Positions 1-5,992 are shown, counted from the stretch's first letter. The stretch is DNA of 8,343 nt from JBLHGN01 sp047616325 (GCA_047616325.1 JBLHGN010000157.1:1-8343); one strand, 5' to 3'. Notes: generated by a model not told the origin, from the letters alone. Numbers and translations are program-made.

Positions 1-1629
1 CGTGTTGAGCTTTTCGGAAAAATAGTGCGAGGCTTTTTGGATGCGCTCTTGAATATAGGCATTGTCTTGTGGTGCTTCGTTAGTCGAATAGAGGGACTGC
101 AATTGGCTCTGAAATTTTTCACTTACCCCAACAAGCTCTTTGCGCACTTGTTGCAGCACGTCGGCAATGGGCTGTGACGAACTATGTTGGATTACCTGGG
201 CGTTCTGGCTTAACTGTTTGTTCAAGCGATTTAGGTCGTTCGATAGGCCATGGAAATCGAAACACTGAGCAATGAGCTCCTGCTGGTAGGCAATTTTCGC
301 GGTCTGAAGGTCTGCCGGTGTAGGGGGGTGCTGCTGTGCATACTGAGAGAATTGCTCAACTTGAGCGTCGGTGTGTATTGCGCTGGCGGGGATTTCTCTA
401 CTTAGGGTGATGCCCTGTAACGTTTTACAGCGGCTCAGTGCCACATAGATTTGCCCCGGCGCGAAGGCTGCATCGGCGTCGATAATAACACTATCAAAGG
501 TTAGTCCCTGGGCTTTATGTATGGTGATCGCCCAAGCCAAACGCAGGGGATATTGGGTAAAACTACCCACAACCGTTTCTGTTATTTCCTTGCTGTTTGG
601 GTCAATGCTGTACTTAATATTCTCCCATGTGGCGATTTCAACACAGATCAAGCTTGTGTCTTGGGGGCATTGCACCCAAATATAATCATCGTCAAACCGT
701 GTAATAACTCCAATTTTACCATTGTAGTAGCGCTTTTCTCTCGCTCGATCGTTGCGCGCAAACATCACTTGTGCGCCTGCCTTTAACACCAGAGTTTTGC
801 CGCAGGGGTAGGCGTGCTCTGGGTAGTCGCCGGTGACAAGGGCCTCATAACGGTATTCAGGATTTGAAATCGCCTTGAGGCGTTCATTGTTGATGCTATT
901 GGCACTTTTGTTATGAGTGCTTAATGTTATGGGGAGGTTGCCGGGGTCGGTACTGTTGCTAAGGTTGCGAGTACTAAGGTTGCGAGCGTTTAGCTGGGCT
1001 AAGGTGGTAAGATCGATATCGTTATTGCGCACTCGGTTTAACAGGGCAATAAAATGTGGATCGGATTGACGGTAGATGTGCTCCAGCTCGATAGTGATAA
1101 ATTTGGTAGCCTGTAAGGCTGTACTGGCAAAAAAATACGGCGCCGTGTAGTGCTGCTGCAACAAGGCTTGTTCTTCTTTTTTTACCACGGGTGAGAGCTG
1201 GTGCAGGTCGCCGATCATCAATAGTTGTACCCCGCCAAAGGGCAGGTTCGTGCGTGTGTAACGACGTAATACCGAATCCACTGCGTCTAAGACATCGGCC
1301 CGCACCATGCTGATTTCATCGATCACTAGAAGCTCAAGACTTTTAATAATATTAATCTTTTCGCGACTAAAGCGCAGAGGCACCACATTAGTGCCGGGAA
1401 TAAAAGGGCCAAAAGGTAATTGAAAAAAGGAGTGCAATGTGACGCCGCGCGCATTGATCGCCGCAACGCCAGTGGGCGCTGTTACCACCATGCGCTTGGG
1501 AGGGGACTGTTGCAGGCCGTGTAAAAAGGTGGTCTTTCCCGTTCCGGCTTTGCCGGTGAGGTAAATATTGTGCCGAGTATTGAGAATGTACTCTCGCGCC
1601 AAGGCAAGCTGGGTATTTTGCTCGGACAT
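1..1629 (-). CDS. PIF1-like superfamily 1B DNA helicase (3' end outside the window)
   Basis: An open frame runs from ATG (complement of 1627-1629) off the left edge: 543 codons without a stop. It reads as an ATP-dependent 5'-3' DNA helicase of the PIF1/RecD-like SF1B group. Motifs appear in order: Walker A GKAGTGKTT (residues 26-34), motif Ia TAPTGVAA (50-57), Walker B VIDEISMV (102-109), motif III GDLHQLSP (140-147), motif V WAITIHKAQGLTFD (366-379) and motif VI VALSRC (396-401). All key ATPase residues are present (K32, T33, D104, E105, Q144, R400). After about residue 410 comes a Gln-rich, probably helical tail that is still open at 543; bacterial PIF1-like proteins often carry such extensions. 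The start follows AAGGAAC and begins just ahead of Walker A, as is usual for the family. It is transcribed away from the SNF2 gene. The helicase class is known from the motifs; a role in genome maintenance or G-quadruplex unwinding is family-based inference. Confidence 0.93.
   Translation of the reverse strand, partial: MSEQNTQLALAREYILNTRHNIYLTGKAGTGKTTFLHGLQQSPPKRMVVTAPTGVAAINARGVTLHSFFQLPFGPFIPGTNVVPLRFSREKINIIKSLELLVIDEISMVRADVLDAVDSVLRRYTRTNLPFGGVQLLMIGDLHQLSPVVKKEEQALLQQHYTAPYFFASTALQATKFITIELEHIYRQSDPHFIALLNRVRNNDIDLTTLAQLNARNLSTRNLSNSTDPGNLPITLSTHNKSANSINNERLKAISNPEYRYEALVTGDYPEHAYPCGKTLVLKAGAQVMFARNDRAREKRYYNGKIGVITRFDDDYIWVQCPQDTSLICVEIATWENIKYSIDPNSKEITETVVGSFTQYPLRLAWAITIHKAQGLTFDSVIIDADAAFAPGQIYVALSRCKTLQGITLSREIPASAIHTDAQVEQFSQYAQQHPPTPADLQTAKIAYQQELIAQCFDFHGLSNDLNRLNKQLSQNAQVIQHSSSQPIADVLQQVRKELVGVSEKFQSQLQSLYSTNEAPQDNAYIQERIQKASHYFSEKLNT
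959..988 (-). repeat. 15-bp in-frame tandem duplication inside the helicase gene
   Basis: The 15-bp unit ctaaggttgcgagta (959-973) is followed at once by a second copy that matches for 13 bases (974-986). On the coding strand it gives a five-residue duplication, RNLST then RNLSN, at about residues 216-225. It lies between motif III and motif V, in a probable surface loop where length variation would be tolerated. The length is a multiple of three, so the frame is kept. Confidence 0.8.
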
Positions 1630-1812
1630 GTTCCTTGTTTACTCCCCATGGTGAATGGCTGTGCAACTGAATCGAAGCGTGCCTGTAGAATACCTTAACT
1701 TTATTTATCTCACTAGCTTAATGGCTTATGTCTAATATCTAAGCCTATTGATTTGCCACGTATCTGCGAAACAGGGACAATAGCCAACTTTATCGACGGG
1801 GGGTAAGAAACC
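1630..1812. promoter_or_regulatory. Divergent intergenic region with a small inverted repeat
   Basis: This 183-bp gap separates the two divergent start codons (1629 on minus, 1813 on plus), so both promoters must lie here or overlap the gene ends. A 6-bp perfect inverted repeat, GGCTTA (1723-1728) and TAAGCC (1740-1745), with an 11-bp AT-rich centre sits near the middle and could be an operator. No sigma-70 promoter with good boxes and spacing stands out: TTGATT at 1748 and GACAAT at 1776 are 22 bp apart, which is too far. A G-rich run (1797-1803) lies about 10 nt before the plus-strand ATG and could serve as a weak ribosome binding site. Confidence 0.3.
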
Positions 1813-1922
1813 ATGGCGCCAAAAGCAAAATAGTCATTAACCTTGAAAGACGATCTGTCGCACCTGAGCTACGCCAAAACTCTAGAGTTACTCAAGGGCA
1901 ACACTGGCTGCAGGAAGGGGGC

Positions 1923-2444
1923 ATGTACGAGCTTGACATCGAAGAGGGCGTCAGCTTAGATAATCGCCGTCTTGATGTGCAATTGAGTGACGCTAAAGTC
2001 ACGCTCCATCTCGACAAGGGAAAAAAGAACGGCTTGGCTTGGACGTGTACCTGCCGCAAAAAAACGTGTGTTCACATCGGCGCCGTTTTTTCCCCGGTAC
2101 TGGAAGAGAAAACTCCCTTGGGTTTGGCGAAAGCGCCACCGGAAAGCAATGAGTTTTTGCCACTGAGTGATGAGGCGCTCCGTCAGCACGCTCTAGACGA
2201 AAGACAGGTGCGCGCGGCAAAAGAAAAAATGCGAGTAAAATCGCTGACCCCTAAAGTACTCTGGAGCGATTATCTGGTTACCAACGCTCAGTCCGGTAAA
2301 GCCTATCGTGTGGCGTTACAAGGGCAAACCCCCGGTGAGTCTTACTGCAGTTGTCCCGATTTTCGTAAAAACACCTTGGGTACCTGCAAACATATTCTGC
2401 ACACCCTTACCAAAGTTAAGAAGCGTTATCCCGTCGCAACGTAA
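1923..2444 (+). CDS. Fragment 1 of the broken SNF2 gene: double SWIM zinc-finger region
   Basis: This 173-residue open segment holds two SWIM-type zinc-binding motifs (CxCx(n)CxH). The first is C42-x-C44-x4-C49-x-H51 inside WTCTCRKKTCVHIG. The second is C142-x-C144-x10-C155-x-H157 inside SYCSCPDFRKNTLGTCKHI. SWIM domains bind DNA or protein and occur at the N-terminus of one group of bacterial SNF2 ATPases. The ATG at 1923 is probably an internal Met of the original protein: in the same frame just upstream, QHWLQEGG reads as conserved family sequence. The segment ends at a TAA, but the next residues in the same frame (KRPYKQKGIALHLRYG) continue the family alignment. If expressed alone it would be a free double-SWIM peptide; nothing shows that it is. 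Confidence 0.5.
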   Translation: MYELDIEEGVSLDNRRLDVQLSDAKVTLHLDKGKKNGLAWTCTCRKKTCVHIGAVFSPVLEEKTPLGLAKAPPESNEFLPLSDEALRQHALDERQVRAAKEKMRVKSLTPKVLWSDYLVTNAQSGKAYRVALQGQTPGESYCSCPDFRKNTLGTCKHILHTLTKVKKRYPVAT

Positions 2445-2504
2445 AAACGCCCCTATAAACAAAAAGGCATCGCTCTCCATCTGCGCTACGGCAAGTGTCT
2501 CGAG

Positions 2505-3086
2505 TTGCGTTTTTTATTCTCAGACGAGTGCGCCGCTGCACTGAAAAAAATTGTCGCGCCCTTGCGCAACCGCTCGCTCGACAATGGTCACAAGGTGTTA
2601 ACTCACCTACAATCGATCGAACGCTTGGGCGAAAACGTATTGATCTACCCTGATGCCGAGGCCTATCTTGAACGGCTTTTGTTTCGTGAGCGCATTCAAA
2701 CCTCGGTGTACGCGGTGCGGCGTGATCCCGCAAATCACGCATTGCGCAATAGTCTGCTGAAGGTGCCTCTCCTCCCGTATCAACTGGACGGTATTGCCTT
2801 TTGCGTGGGTGCCGGGCGCGCCGTTCTAGCCGATGAAATGGGCCTGGGTAAAACCATTAAAGGCATCGGTGTTGCCGAATGGCTGGCGCGGGAAGCGGGC
2901 ATTGAACGTGTGCTTGTGATTACCCCCGCCTCCGTAAAATCACAGTGGCGCAATGAGATCAGTAAATTGTGTTCTCGCGACAGTCAAATTGTGGTCGGTA
3001 GTGCGCAGGCCCGTGCAGAGCAATATCAGAACTCCGTTTTTTTAGCCTGTGCAATTATGAGCAAGTTCTGCGCGACGGCCACTTGA
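2505..3086 (+). CDS. Fragment 2 of the broken SNF2 gene: ATPase lobe 1, N-terminal part
   Basis: This 193-residue segment is in the same frame as fragment 1. The frame is already open from 2445, so the TTG at 2505 is only the first possible start and not a convincing one. It contains LPYQLDGIAF (Q-motif-like region), Walker A DEMGLGKT (residues 110-117, with K116 and T117) and motif Ia LVITPASVKSQW. Most relatives have GLGKTIQ; here it is GLGKTIK, a possible further substitution. Family-like sequence stops at about 3036-3043. The last 16 or so residues, after the T7 run, are out-of-frame sequence up to the TGA at 3084-3086. Without motifs II-VI this piece could not hydrolyse ATP. Confidence 0.45.
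   Translation: MRFLFSDECAAALKKIVAPLRNRSLDNGHKVLTHLQSIERLGENVLIYPDAEAYLERLLFRERIQTSVYAVRRDPANHALRNSLLKVPLLPYQLDGIAFCVGAGRAVLADEMGLGKTIKGIGVAEWLAREAGIERVLVITPASVKSQWRNEISKLCSRDSQIVVGSAQARAEQYQNSVFLACAIMSKFCATAT
3038..3044 (+). other. T TTT TTA slippery heptamer at a frame break
   Basis: In the frame of the upstream segment the codons are GTT TTT TTA GCC, so T3038, TTT 3039-3041 and TTA 3042-3044 form a canonical X XXY YYZ slippery heptamer, T TTT TTA. A -1 slip here would move ribosomes onto TTT TTT AGC CTG TGC AAT TAT and rejoin the conserved CNYEQVLRDG sequence. The same rejoining would follow if the run were eight T instead of seven, so a one-base deletion explains it as well. I saw no clear stem-loop just downstream that would make programmed slippage likely. 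With the other four lesions in the gene, decay is the better reading. Confidence 0.5.
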
Positions 3087-3508
3087 TCAACCAGCAACAC
3101 TGGGACTTGATCATTCTCGATGAGGGTCGAGGGATCAAGAGCTGGGAGGTAAAAACCAGTCAAACAATTAAAGCATTGCGTTCCCGCTTCGCTCTGGTAT
3201 TAAGTGGTACCCCCTTAGAAAACCGTCTCGACGACTTGTATTCCATTGTGGAGTTTGTCGATGATCGCCGACTCGGGCCTGGCTTTGATTTTTACAACCG
3301 CCACCGCGTATTGGATGAAAAAGGCAAGATCACGGGCTACCAAAACCTCAGCCAATTAAGAGAAAAATTACCGCCAATACTACTGCGCCGCACACGGGCT
3401 CCGTGCAGCAGCAACTTCCCGAGCGCAGCACTAAAGTTATTCGCGTGGAACCCACCGCAGCCCAAATCGACATGCACAATGGCTTCCGTGCCACGGTTAA
3501 CCGCATAG
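3083..3508 (+). CDS. Fragment 3 of the broken SNF2 gene: ATPase lobe 1, motifs II and III
   Basis: This 141-residue segment is in the -1 frame relative to fragment 2. Family sequence already starts upstream of the ATG, at about 3041 (SLCNYEQVLRDGHL), so the ATG at 3083 is internal. It holds motif II DLIILDEGRGIKSWEVKTS and motif III ALVLSGTPLENRLDDLYSIVEFVDDRRLG. The residues after DEG in this family are usually QRIKNW as I recall it; GRGIKSW here may be a further change. Family-like sequence ends at LLRRTR (about 3380-3397). The remaining 37 or so residues are out-of-frame sequence overlapping fragment 4. Confidence 0.45.
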   Translation: MINQQHWDLIILDEGRGIKSWEVKTSQTIKALRSRFALVLSGTPLENRLDDLYSIVEFVDDRRLGPGFDFYNRHRVLDEKGKITGYQNLSQLREKLPPILLRRTRAPCSSNFPSAALKLFAWNPPQPKSTCTMASVPRLTA

Positions 3509-4458
3509 TCAGTAAACGTTACTTGACGGAAATCGACCTGCTACGCCTACAAAAAGCCCAATTGATGTGCCGTATGTCGGCCAACAGCACCTACCTGGTG
3601 GACAAGCAGGCACCCGACCACTCCAGTAAATTAAAAGAAATTGAACACCTTTTAGGCGACTTGGCTCAGGAAGACGATCGCAAGATCATTCTTTTTTCTG
3701 AGTGGACCACGATGCTCGACCTTATCGAGCCGCTGATTGAAAAACACGGCTGGGACTTTGTGCGCCTGGACGGGAAGGTTCCGCAAAAGGTTCGCGGACA
3801 ATTGGTTCAGCGTTTTCAGCAAAACCCTGACTGCCGTTTATTCCTCGCTACCAATGCTGGCGCCACCGGCCTCAACTTGCAAGCCGCCAACACCGTGATC
3901 AATGTCGATCTGCCCTGGAACCCGGCACTGCTGGAACAGCGCATCGCTCGAGCTCATCGCATGGGCCAGAAGCAGGCAGTGCAGGTCTACATATTTGTCA
4001 CCGAACAAACCCTGGAAGAAAACCTCTTGCAAACGTTGTCTTCCAAGCACGAGTTGGCGCTAGCTGCACTCGACCCTGACAAGGACAACGACGCAGTAGA
4101 ATTGCGCAGCGGCATCGAAGAGTTGGAGCTCCTGCTAGGCAATAAACCCCACGTAGCGGAAGATGAAGTGCAAAAACAACGCGAACTGGCCGTTGTTGAG
4201 CGTCAGCAGAAACTCGCCGATAGCGGAGGTCAACTTTTGACGGCCGCCTGTGGATTTATTCAGGCGCTACTGCCCCAAAGCGAGGAAAGTCCACAAACAC
4301 AGCAGGTTGCTTATATTCTCGAAAAGCAACTTATGTCATCCGTACACCAGTCCGATGACGGCAAACTACAGCTGCGGCTCAATCTGCCCGACGAACAGAC
4401 CGTAGAAGTTTTTGCGCAGACTTTGGCGCGACTATTTCAGGCCGGTTCGACGACTTAG
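3403..4458 (+). CDS. Fragment 4 of the broken SNF2 gene: ATPase lobe 2 (helicase C domain)
   Basis: This is the longest surviving piece, 351 residues, from GTG at 3403 to TAG at 4456-4458. It holds all of RecA-like lobe 2: KIILFSEWTTML (motif IV), FVRLDGKVPQK, RLFLATNAGATGLNLQAANT (motif V), then VDLPWNP and QRIARAHRMGQ (motif VI with arginine fingers). A C-terminal extension of about 140 residues ends in a short domain (LQLRLNLPDEQTVEVFAQTL). The GTG is the Val of a conserved RTR-x-SV-QQQLPER segment, so it is an internal codon and not a natural start. It lacks Walker A and cannot be an ATPase alone. Codons after 3403 carry no further stops or shifts, which suggests the damage is young. Confidence 0.5.
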   Translation: MQQQLPERSTKVIRVEPTAAQIDMHNGFRATVNRIVSKRYLTEIDLLRLQKAQLMCRMSANSTYLVDKQAPDHSSKLKEIEHLLGDLAQEDDRKIILFSEWTTMLDLIEPLIEKHGWDFVRLDGKVPQKVRGQLVQRFQQNPDCRLFLATNAGATGLNLQAANTVINVDLPWNPALLEQRIARAHRMGQKQAVQVYIFVTEQTLEENLLQTLSSKHELALAALDPDKDNDAVELRSGIEELELLLGNKPHVAEDEVQKQRELAVVERQQKLADSGGQLLTAACGFIQALLPQSEESPQTQQVAYILEKQLMSSVHQSDDGKLQLRLNLPDEQTVEVFAQTLARLFQAGSTT

Positions 4459-4643
4459 GGTGCCTCTGGAAATAGTAATTCTTTTCTGAGAGCAACAAAC
4501 CAACGGCGCGGAAGCGCAACGTACAGGCTGCATAGCACTTGGGCACGGAGCTGAAGCAGCTATCGCGGCTTAAGTGCACTTTTAGAGATGCCGATATCCT
4601 AAATAAATCACTTGGATCGTAGCGAGGGCGTCTAAGGTACTGA

Positions 4644-4670
4644 AAATAGCGCGATTTTTTTGCGTTATTT
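4644..4670. other. 9-bp hairpin with a T-rich loop
   Basis: AAATAGCGC (4644-4652) pairs with GCGTTATTT (4662-4670), including one G-U wobble, around a nine-base loop GATTTTTTT. The T run is in the loop and not after the stem, so this is not an ordinary Rho-independent terminator. It lies about 190 bp past the stop of the broken SNF2 gene. Confidence 0.45.
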
Positions 4671-4897
4671 GAGAGGATCGCATAGTCACCCTATGGGGAA
4701 CTGTGTCCGGTTGAATCCTAGATAAGGTACTATCGTTGGCTTCAGTTGGCTCCGCGCTCTCATGTAAGGACTGTCGGATTTTTTAAGGCATGCCCCTTTT
4801 ACAAGCTGGCAAACGTGTTTTGTTCTTTTAGACAAATTCGTGCGAAATGAAAGAAATGTATCAAATGTTTTGTTCTCGAGGTAATTCATTTGCTTTC

Positions 4898-4933
4898 GTT
4901 GTTGTTGTTGTTGTTGTTGTTGTCTGTCTGTCT
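4898..4933. repeat. Compound microsatellite (GTT)8(GTCT)3
   Basis: Eight perfect GTT units (4898-4921) are followed directly by three GTCT units (4922-4933). On the minus strand the GTT run would read as eight glutamines (CAA) in an unsupported 108-codon frame. Perfect short repeats of this length can change by slippage during replication. No phase-variable gene or promoter box is evident next to it. Confidence 0.9.
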
Positions 4934-5061
4934 GCTTAGTGCCATCTGTTGGTAGGCTAGATTTTTTCCCATGTTTGTCACTAAAGATACGCGTCAAAAT
5001 ATACGAGATCATGCCTATGATGGTTGTTTATCTATTAACGGCCTTACTCGTACCCCATACT

Positions 5062-5144
5062 CTAGCGTTAGCTATGCCATTTTTGTAGTTGTCGAAATAT
5101 TTTCATCGTCCATTGCCGGTGGTACAAAAATGCCACAATGCTAG
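5062..5144. repeat. Two-part inverted repeat with MITE-like layout
   Basis: CATTTTTGTA (5078-5087) has a perfect inverted copy TACAAAAATG (5123-5132), 35 bp apart. An outer pair CTAGC (5062-5066) and GCTAG (5140-5144) is also inverted around the same centre, though the spacers between the two pairs differ (11 and 7 bp). The whole unit is 83 bp. It could be a small non-coding inverted-repeat element, a large imperfect RNA hairpin or a regulatory site. I saw no clear target-site duplication. Confidence 0.5.
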
Positions 5145-5376
5145 ATTAGAGCAATAAGTCGTTTGTTAGGTATTCATAATCCTCCCTCGTATTACCCTGT
5201 GCTCAATAAGGCGCTACTGCACATTGGCTCGATCCAGTTGAATAAGCCTGTCGATTTTAGCTCTTGCTTTTTCGACGTGTGGTGACTTTTAACGATTCTC
5301 CTACGGTGTAAACTAAGTCGGTTTTCATCCGAGTGATTATGGTCACACCGAAGTTGTGTTTTTTCTAATCTGTGCC

Positions 5377-5408
5377 TTCACAAAACCAAATAAACGCCGG
5401 ATTATAAT
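5377..5408 (+). promoter_or_regulatory. Possible sigma-70 promoter upstream of the small TSP3-like ORF
   Basis: A perfect -10 hexamer TATAAT (5403-5408) has TTCACA (5377-5382, five of six to TTGACA) upstream, with a 20-bp spacer that is longer than ideal. A second choice is TTGACG (5408-5413) with TAAATT (5429-5434), spacer 15 bp. Either would start transcription at or just before the hairpin at 5430-5467, about 120-150 nt before the ATG at 5564. Confidence 0.3.
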
Positions 5409-5429
5409 TGACGTCCGTAAACTAAAAAT

Positions 5430-5467
5430 AAATTAAAGCTGTCGTGTAATCCCTTACAGCTTAATTT
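5430..5467 (+). other. Strong leader hairpin upstream of the small ORF
   Basis: AAATTAAAGCTGT (5430-5442) pairs with ACAGCTTAATTT (5456-5467): 12 base pairs with one bulged A and a 13-base loop. An alternative upper stem GTAA (5446-5449) / TTAC (5454-5457) could form inside. The sequence after it (GTCTGTGGTGTTTT) has no uninterrupted T run, so it is a poor terminator. It would lie in the 5' leader of the small ORF if the promoter upstream is real. Confidence 0.55.
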
Positions 5468-5553
5468 GTCTGTGGTGTTTTAACCTCCTTTAGAAAAGTT
5501 ATCGGACACCGTTAACCTTTTTATATCGAGTTCTCCAATTTTGTTTTATTAGT

Positions 5554-5560
5554 AGAGGAA
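5554..5560 (+). promoter_or_regulatory. Ribosome binding site of the small TSP3-like ORF
   Basis: AGAGGAA lies three bases before ATG 5564, with its GAGG core five bases from the start. It is among the better Shine-Dalgarno matches in the window and is the main reason to take the 50-codon ORF seriously. Confidence 0.55.
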
Positions 5561-5563
5561 ATA

Positions 5564-5716
5564 ATGGATTCAGATAAGGATGGCGTTAATGACGCCAACG
5601 ATGAGTGTGGCGCTACCCTGATCGAAAATTCAATAGCCAGTAAAGATCGTGGAAATAAAGTAGATGGCGGTGGGTGCACTGCGGCGCAGCGTGTAAAGCT
5701 CTTGCAGCCACAGTAG
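5564..5716 (+). CDS. Small ORF with a thrombospondin type 3-like calcium-binding motif, probably a remnant
   Basis: The 50-residue product begins MDSDKDGVNDANDEC and ends in QRVKLLQPQ. DSDKDGVNDANDEC matches the calcium-binding thrombospondin type 3 repeat pattern (DxDxDGxxDxxDxC), here with K in place of the usual D/N/G at position 4 of the run. In known proteins this repeat is followed by CPxTPxGxxVDxxGC; here VDGGGC near residues 33-38 is a recognisable echo. Such repeats occur in secreted or outer-membrane proteins, often before OmpA-like or carbohydrate-binding domains. This product has no signal peptide and only one repeat, so it is more likely a leftover piece of a larger gene than a working secreted protein. 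Against that, it has a good ribosome binding site and a terminator-like hairpin after it. Function unknown. Confidence 0.45.
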   Translation: MDSDKDGVNDANDECGATLIENSIASKDRGNKVDGGGCTAAQRVKLLQPQ

Positions 5717-5759
5717 TAAGTATAAGGTAATCAAGCGCAAGGGTGGTGGCCGAAGGGGC

Positions 5760-5831
5760 TAGGCGACACAGGCAGGATGGCGGCTATTTCGTCTGGTGCA
5801 GAGGGGCACTTTTGTGTGGCCTAAATTTTTT
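5760..5831 (+). terminator. Possible Rho-independent terminator after the small ORF
   Basis: TAGGCGACAC (5760-5769) pairs with GTGTGGCCTA (5814-5823) in nine of ten positions, followed by AAATTTTTT (T run 5826-5831). The 44-base loop is long for a terminator but contains a nested GTGC/GCAC stem (5796-5799, 5806-5809). It lies about 45 bp past the stop at 5714-5716. Confidence 0.35.
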
Positions 5832-5970
5832 CCTTTGGATGTGGTGGAAAATACGTTAAATAGCAATCTGGTTTTTGTCTCTTTATAAGTATTATCATAA
5901 ATTCATGCGAGATATTTGCATTCGGTAAAGCGATTGTAGTTGTATTTATAAAAATAGCGTTGAATCTTGC

Positions 5971-5992
5971 CCCTTTATCCCTTTATCCCTTT
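5971..5992. repeat. CCCTTTAT octamer tandem repeat (2.75 copies)
   Basis: Two perfect CCCTTTAT units (5971-5978, 5979-5986) are followed by a partial third, CCCTTT (5987-5992). It is non-coding, with no function visible. Confidence 0.8.

Larger units (their letters stand above)
1813..4458 (+). pseudogene. Broken SWIM zinc finger / SNF2-family DEAD/DEAH-box ATPase gene
   Basis: Read through its breaks, the span encodes one protein of about 880 residues: a short N-terminal segment (LTLKDDLSHLSYAKTLELL, stop at 1831), two SWIM zinc fingers, then an SNF2 ATPase core. Core motifs are Walker A DEMGLGKT (2832-2855), motif II LDEG (about 3116-3127), motif III LSGTPLENRLDDLYS, motif IV ILFSEWTTML, motif V TNAGATGLNLQ and motif VI QRIARAHRMGQ (3937-3969). 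Lesions are: TAG at 1831-1833; a -1 frame change near 1896-1899; TAA at 2442-2444; a -1 frame change in a T7 run at 3037-3043; and a -1 frame change near 3396-3399. The three shifts sum to -3, so the last part returns to the frame of the ATG at 1813. Motifs are still well conserved, so the decay looks recent. Intact relatives act as DNA-dependent ATPase translocases that may remodel protein-DNA complexes. Sequencing error is possible but less likely, because the flanking long ORFs are intact. Confidence 0.88.
4459..5563. other. Gene-poor stretch of 1.1 kb with hairpins and microsatellites
   Basis: No convincing gene was found on either strand here. Contents: a weak stem GCACTT (4535-4540) / AAGTGC (4572-4577) followed by only ACTTTT; a hairpin at 4644-4670; an 11-bp direct repeat TGTTTTGTTCT at 4816 and 4866; a compound microsatellite at 4898-4933; an inverted repeat at 5062-5144; paired CGGTGT (5304-5309) / ACACCG (5345-5350); and a strong hairpin at 5430-5467 with promoter-like boxes just upstream. 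Base composition is visibly more AT-rich than in the genes. The stretch may be a long leader plus the decayed remains of something older. Confidence 0.6.

Noticed and set aside
1388..1666. 92-codon minus-strand frame overlapping the helicase start
   Set aside because: It runs out of frame over Walker A and motif Ia of the clearly conserved helicase, and its product has no features.
1813..4458. Alternative genetic code with TAA/TAG read as Gln
   Set aside because: It would explain the two stops but not the three frame changes, and the gene itself ends with TAG.
4535..4584. Terminator for the SNF2 gene
   Set aside because: The GCACTT/AAGTGC stem is only 6 bp with a long loop, and is followed by ACTTTT and no real T run.
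4686..5012. 108-codon minus-strand frame with eight consecutive glutamines
   Set aside because: The poly-Gln comes only from the GTT microsatellite. There is no ribosome binding site before the ATG, no domain, and the rest is low-complexity sequence.
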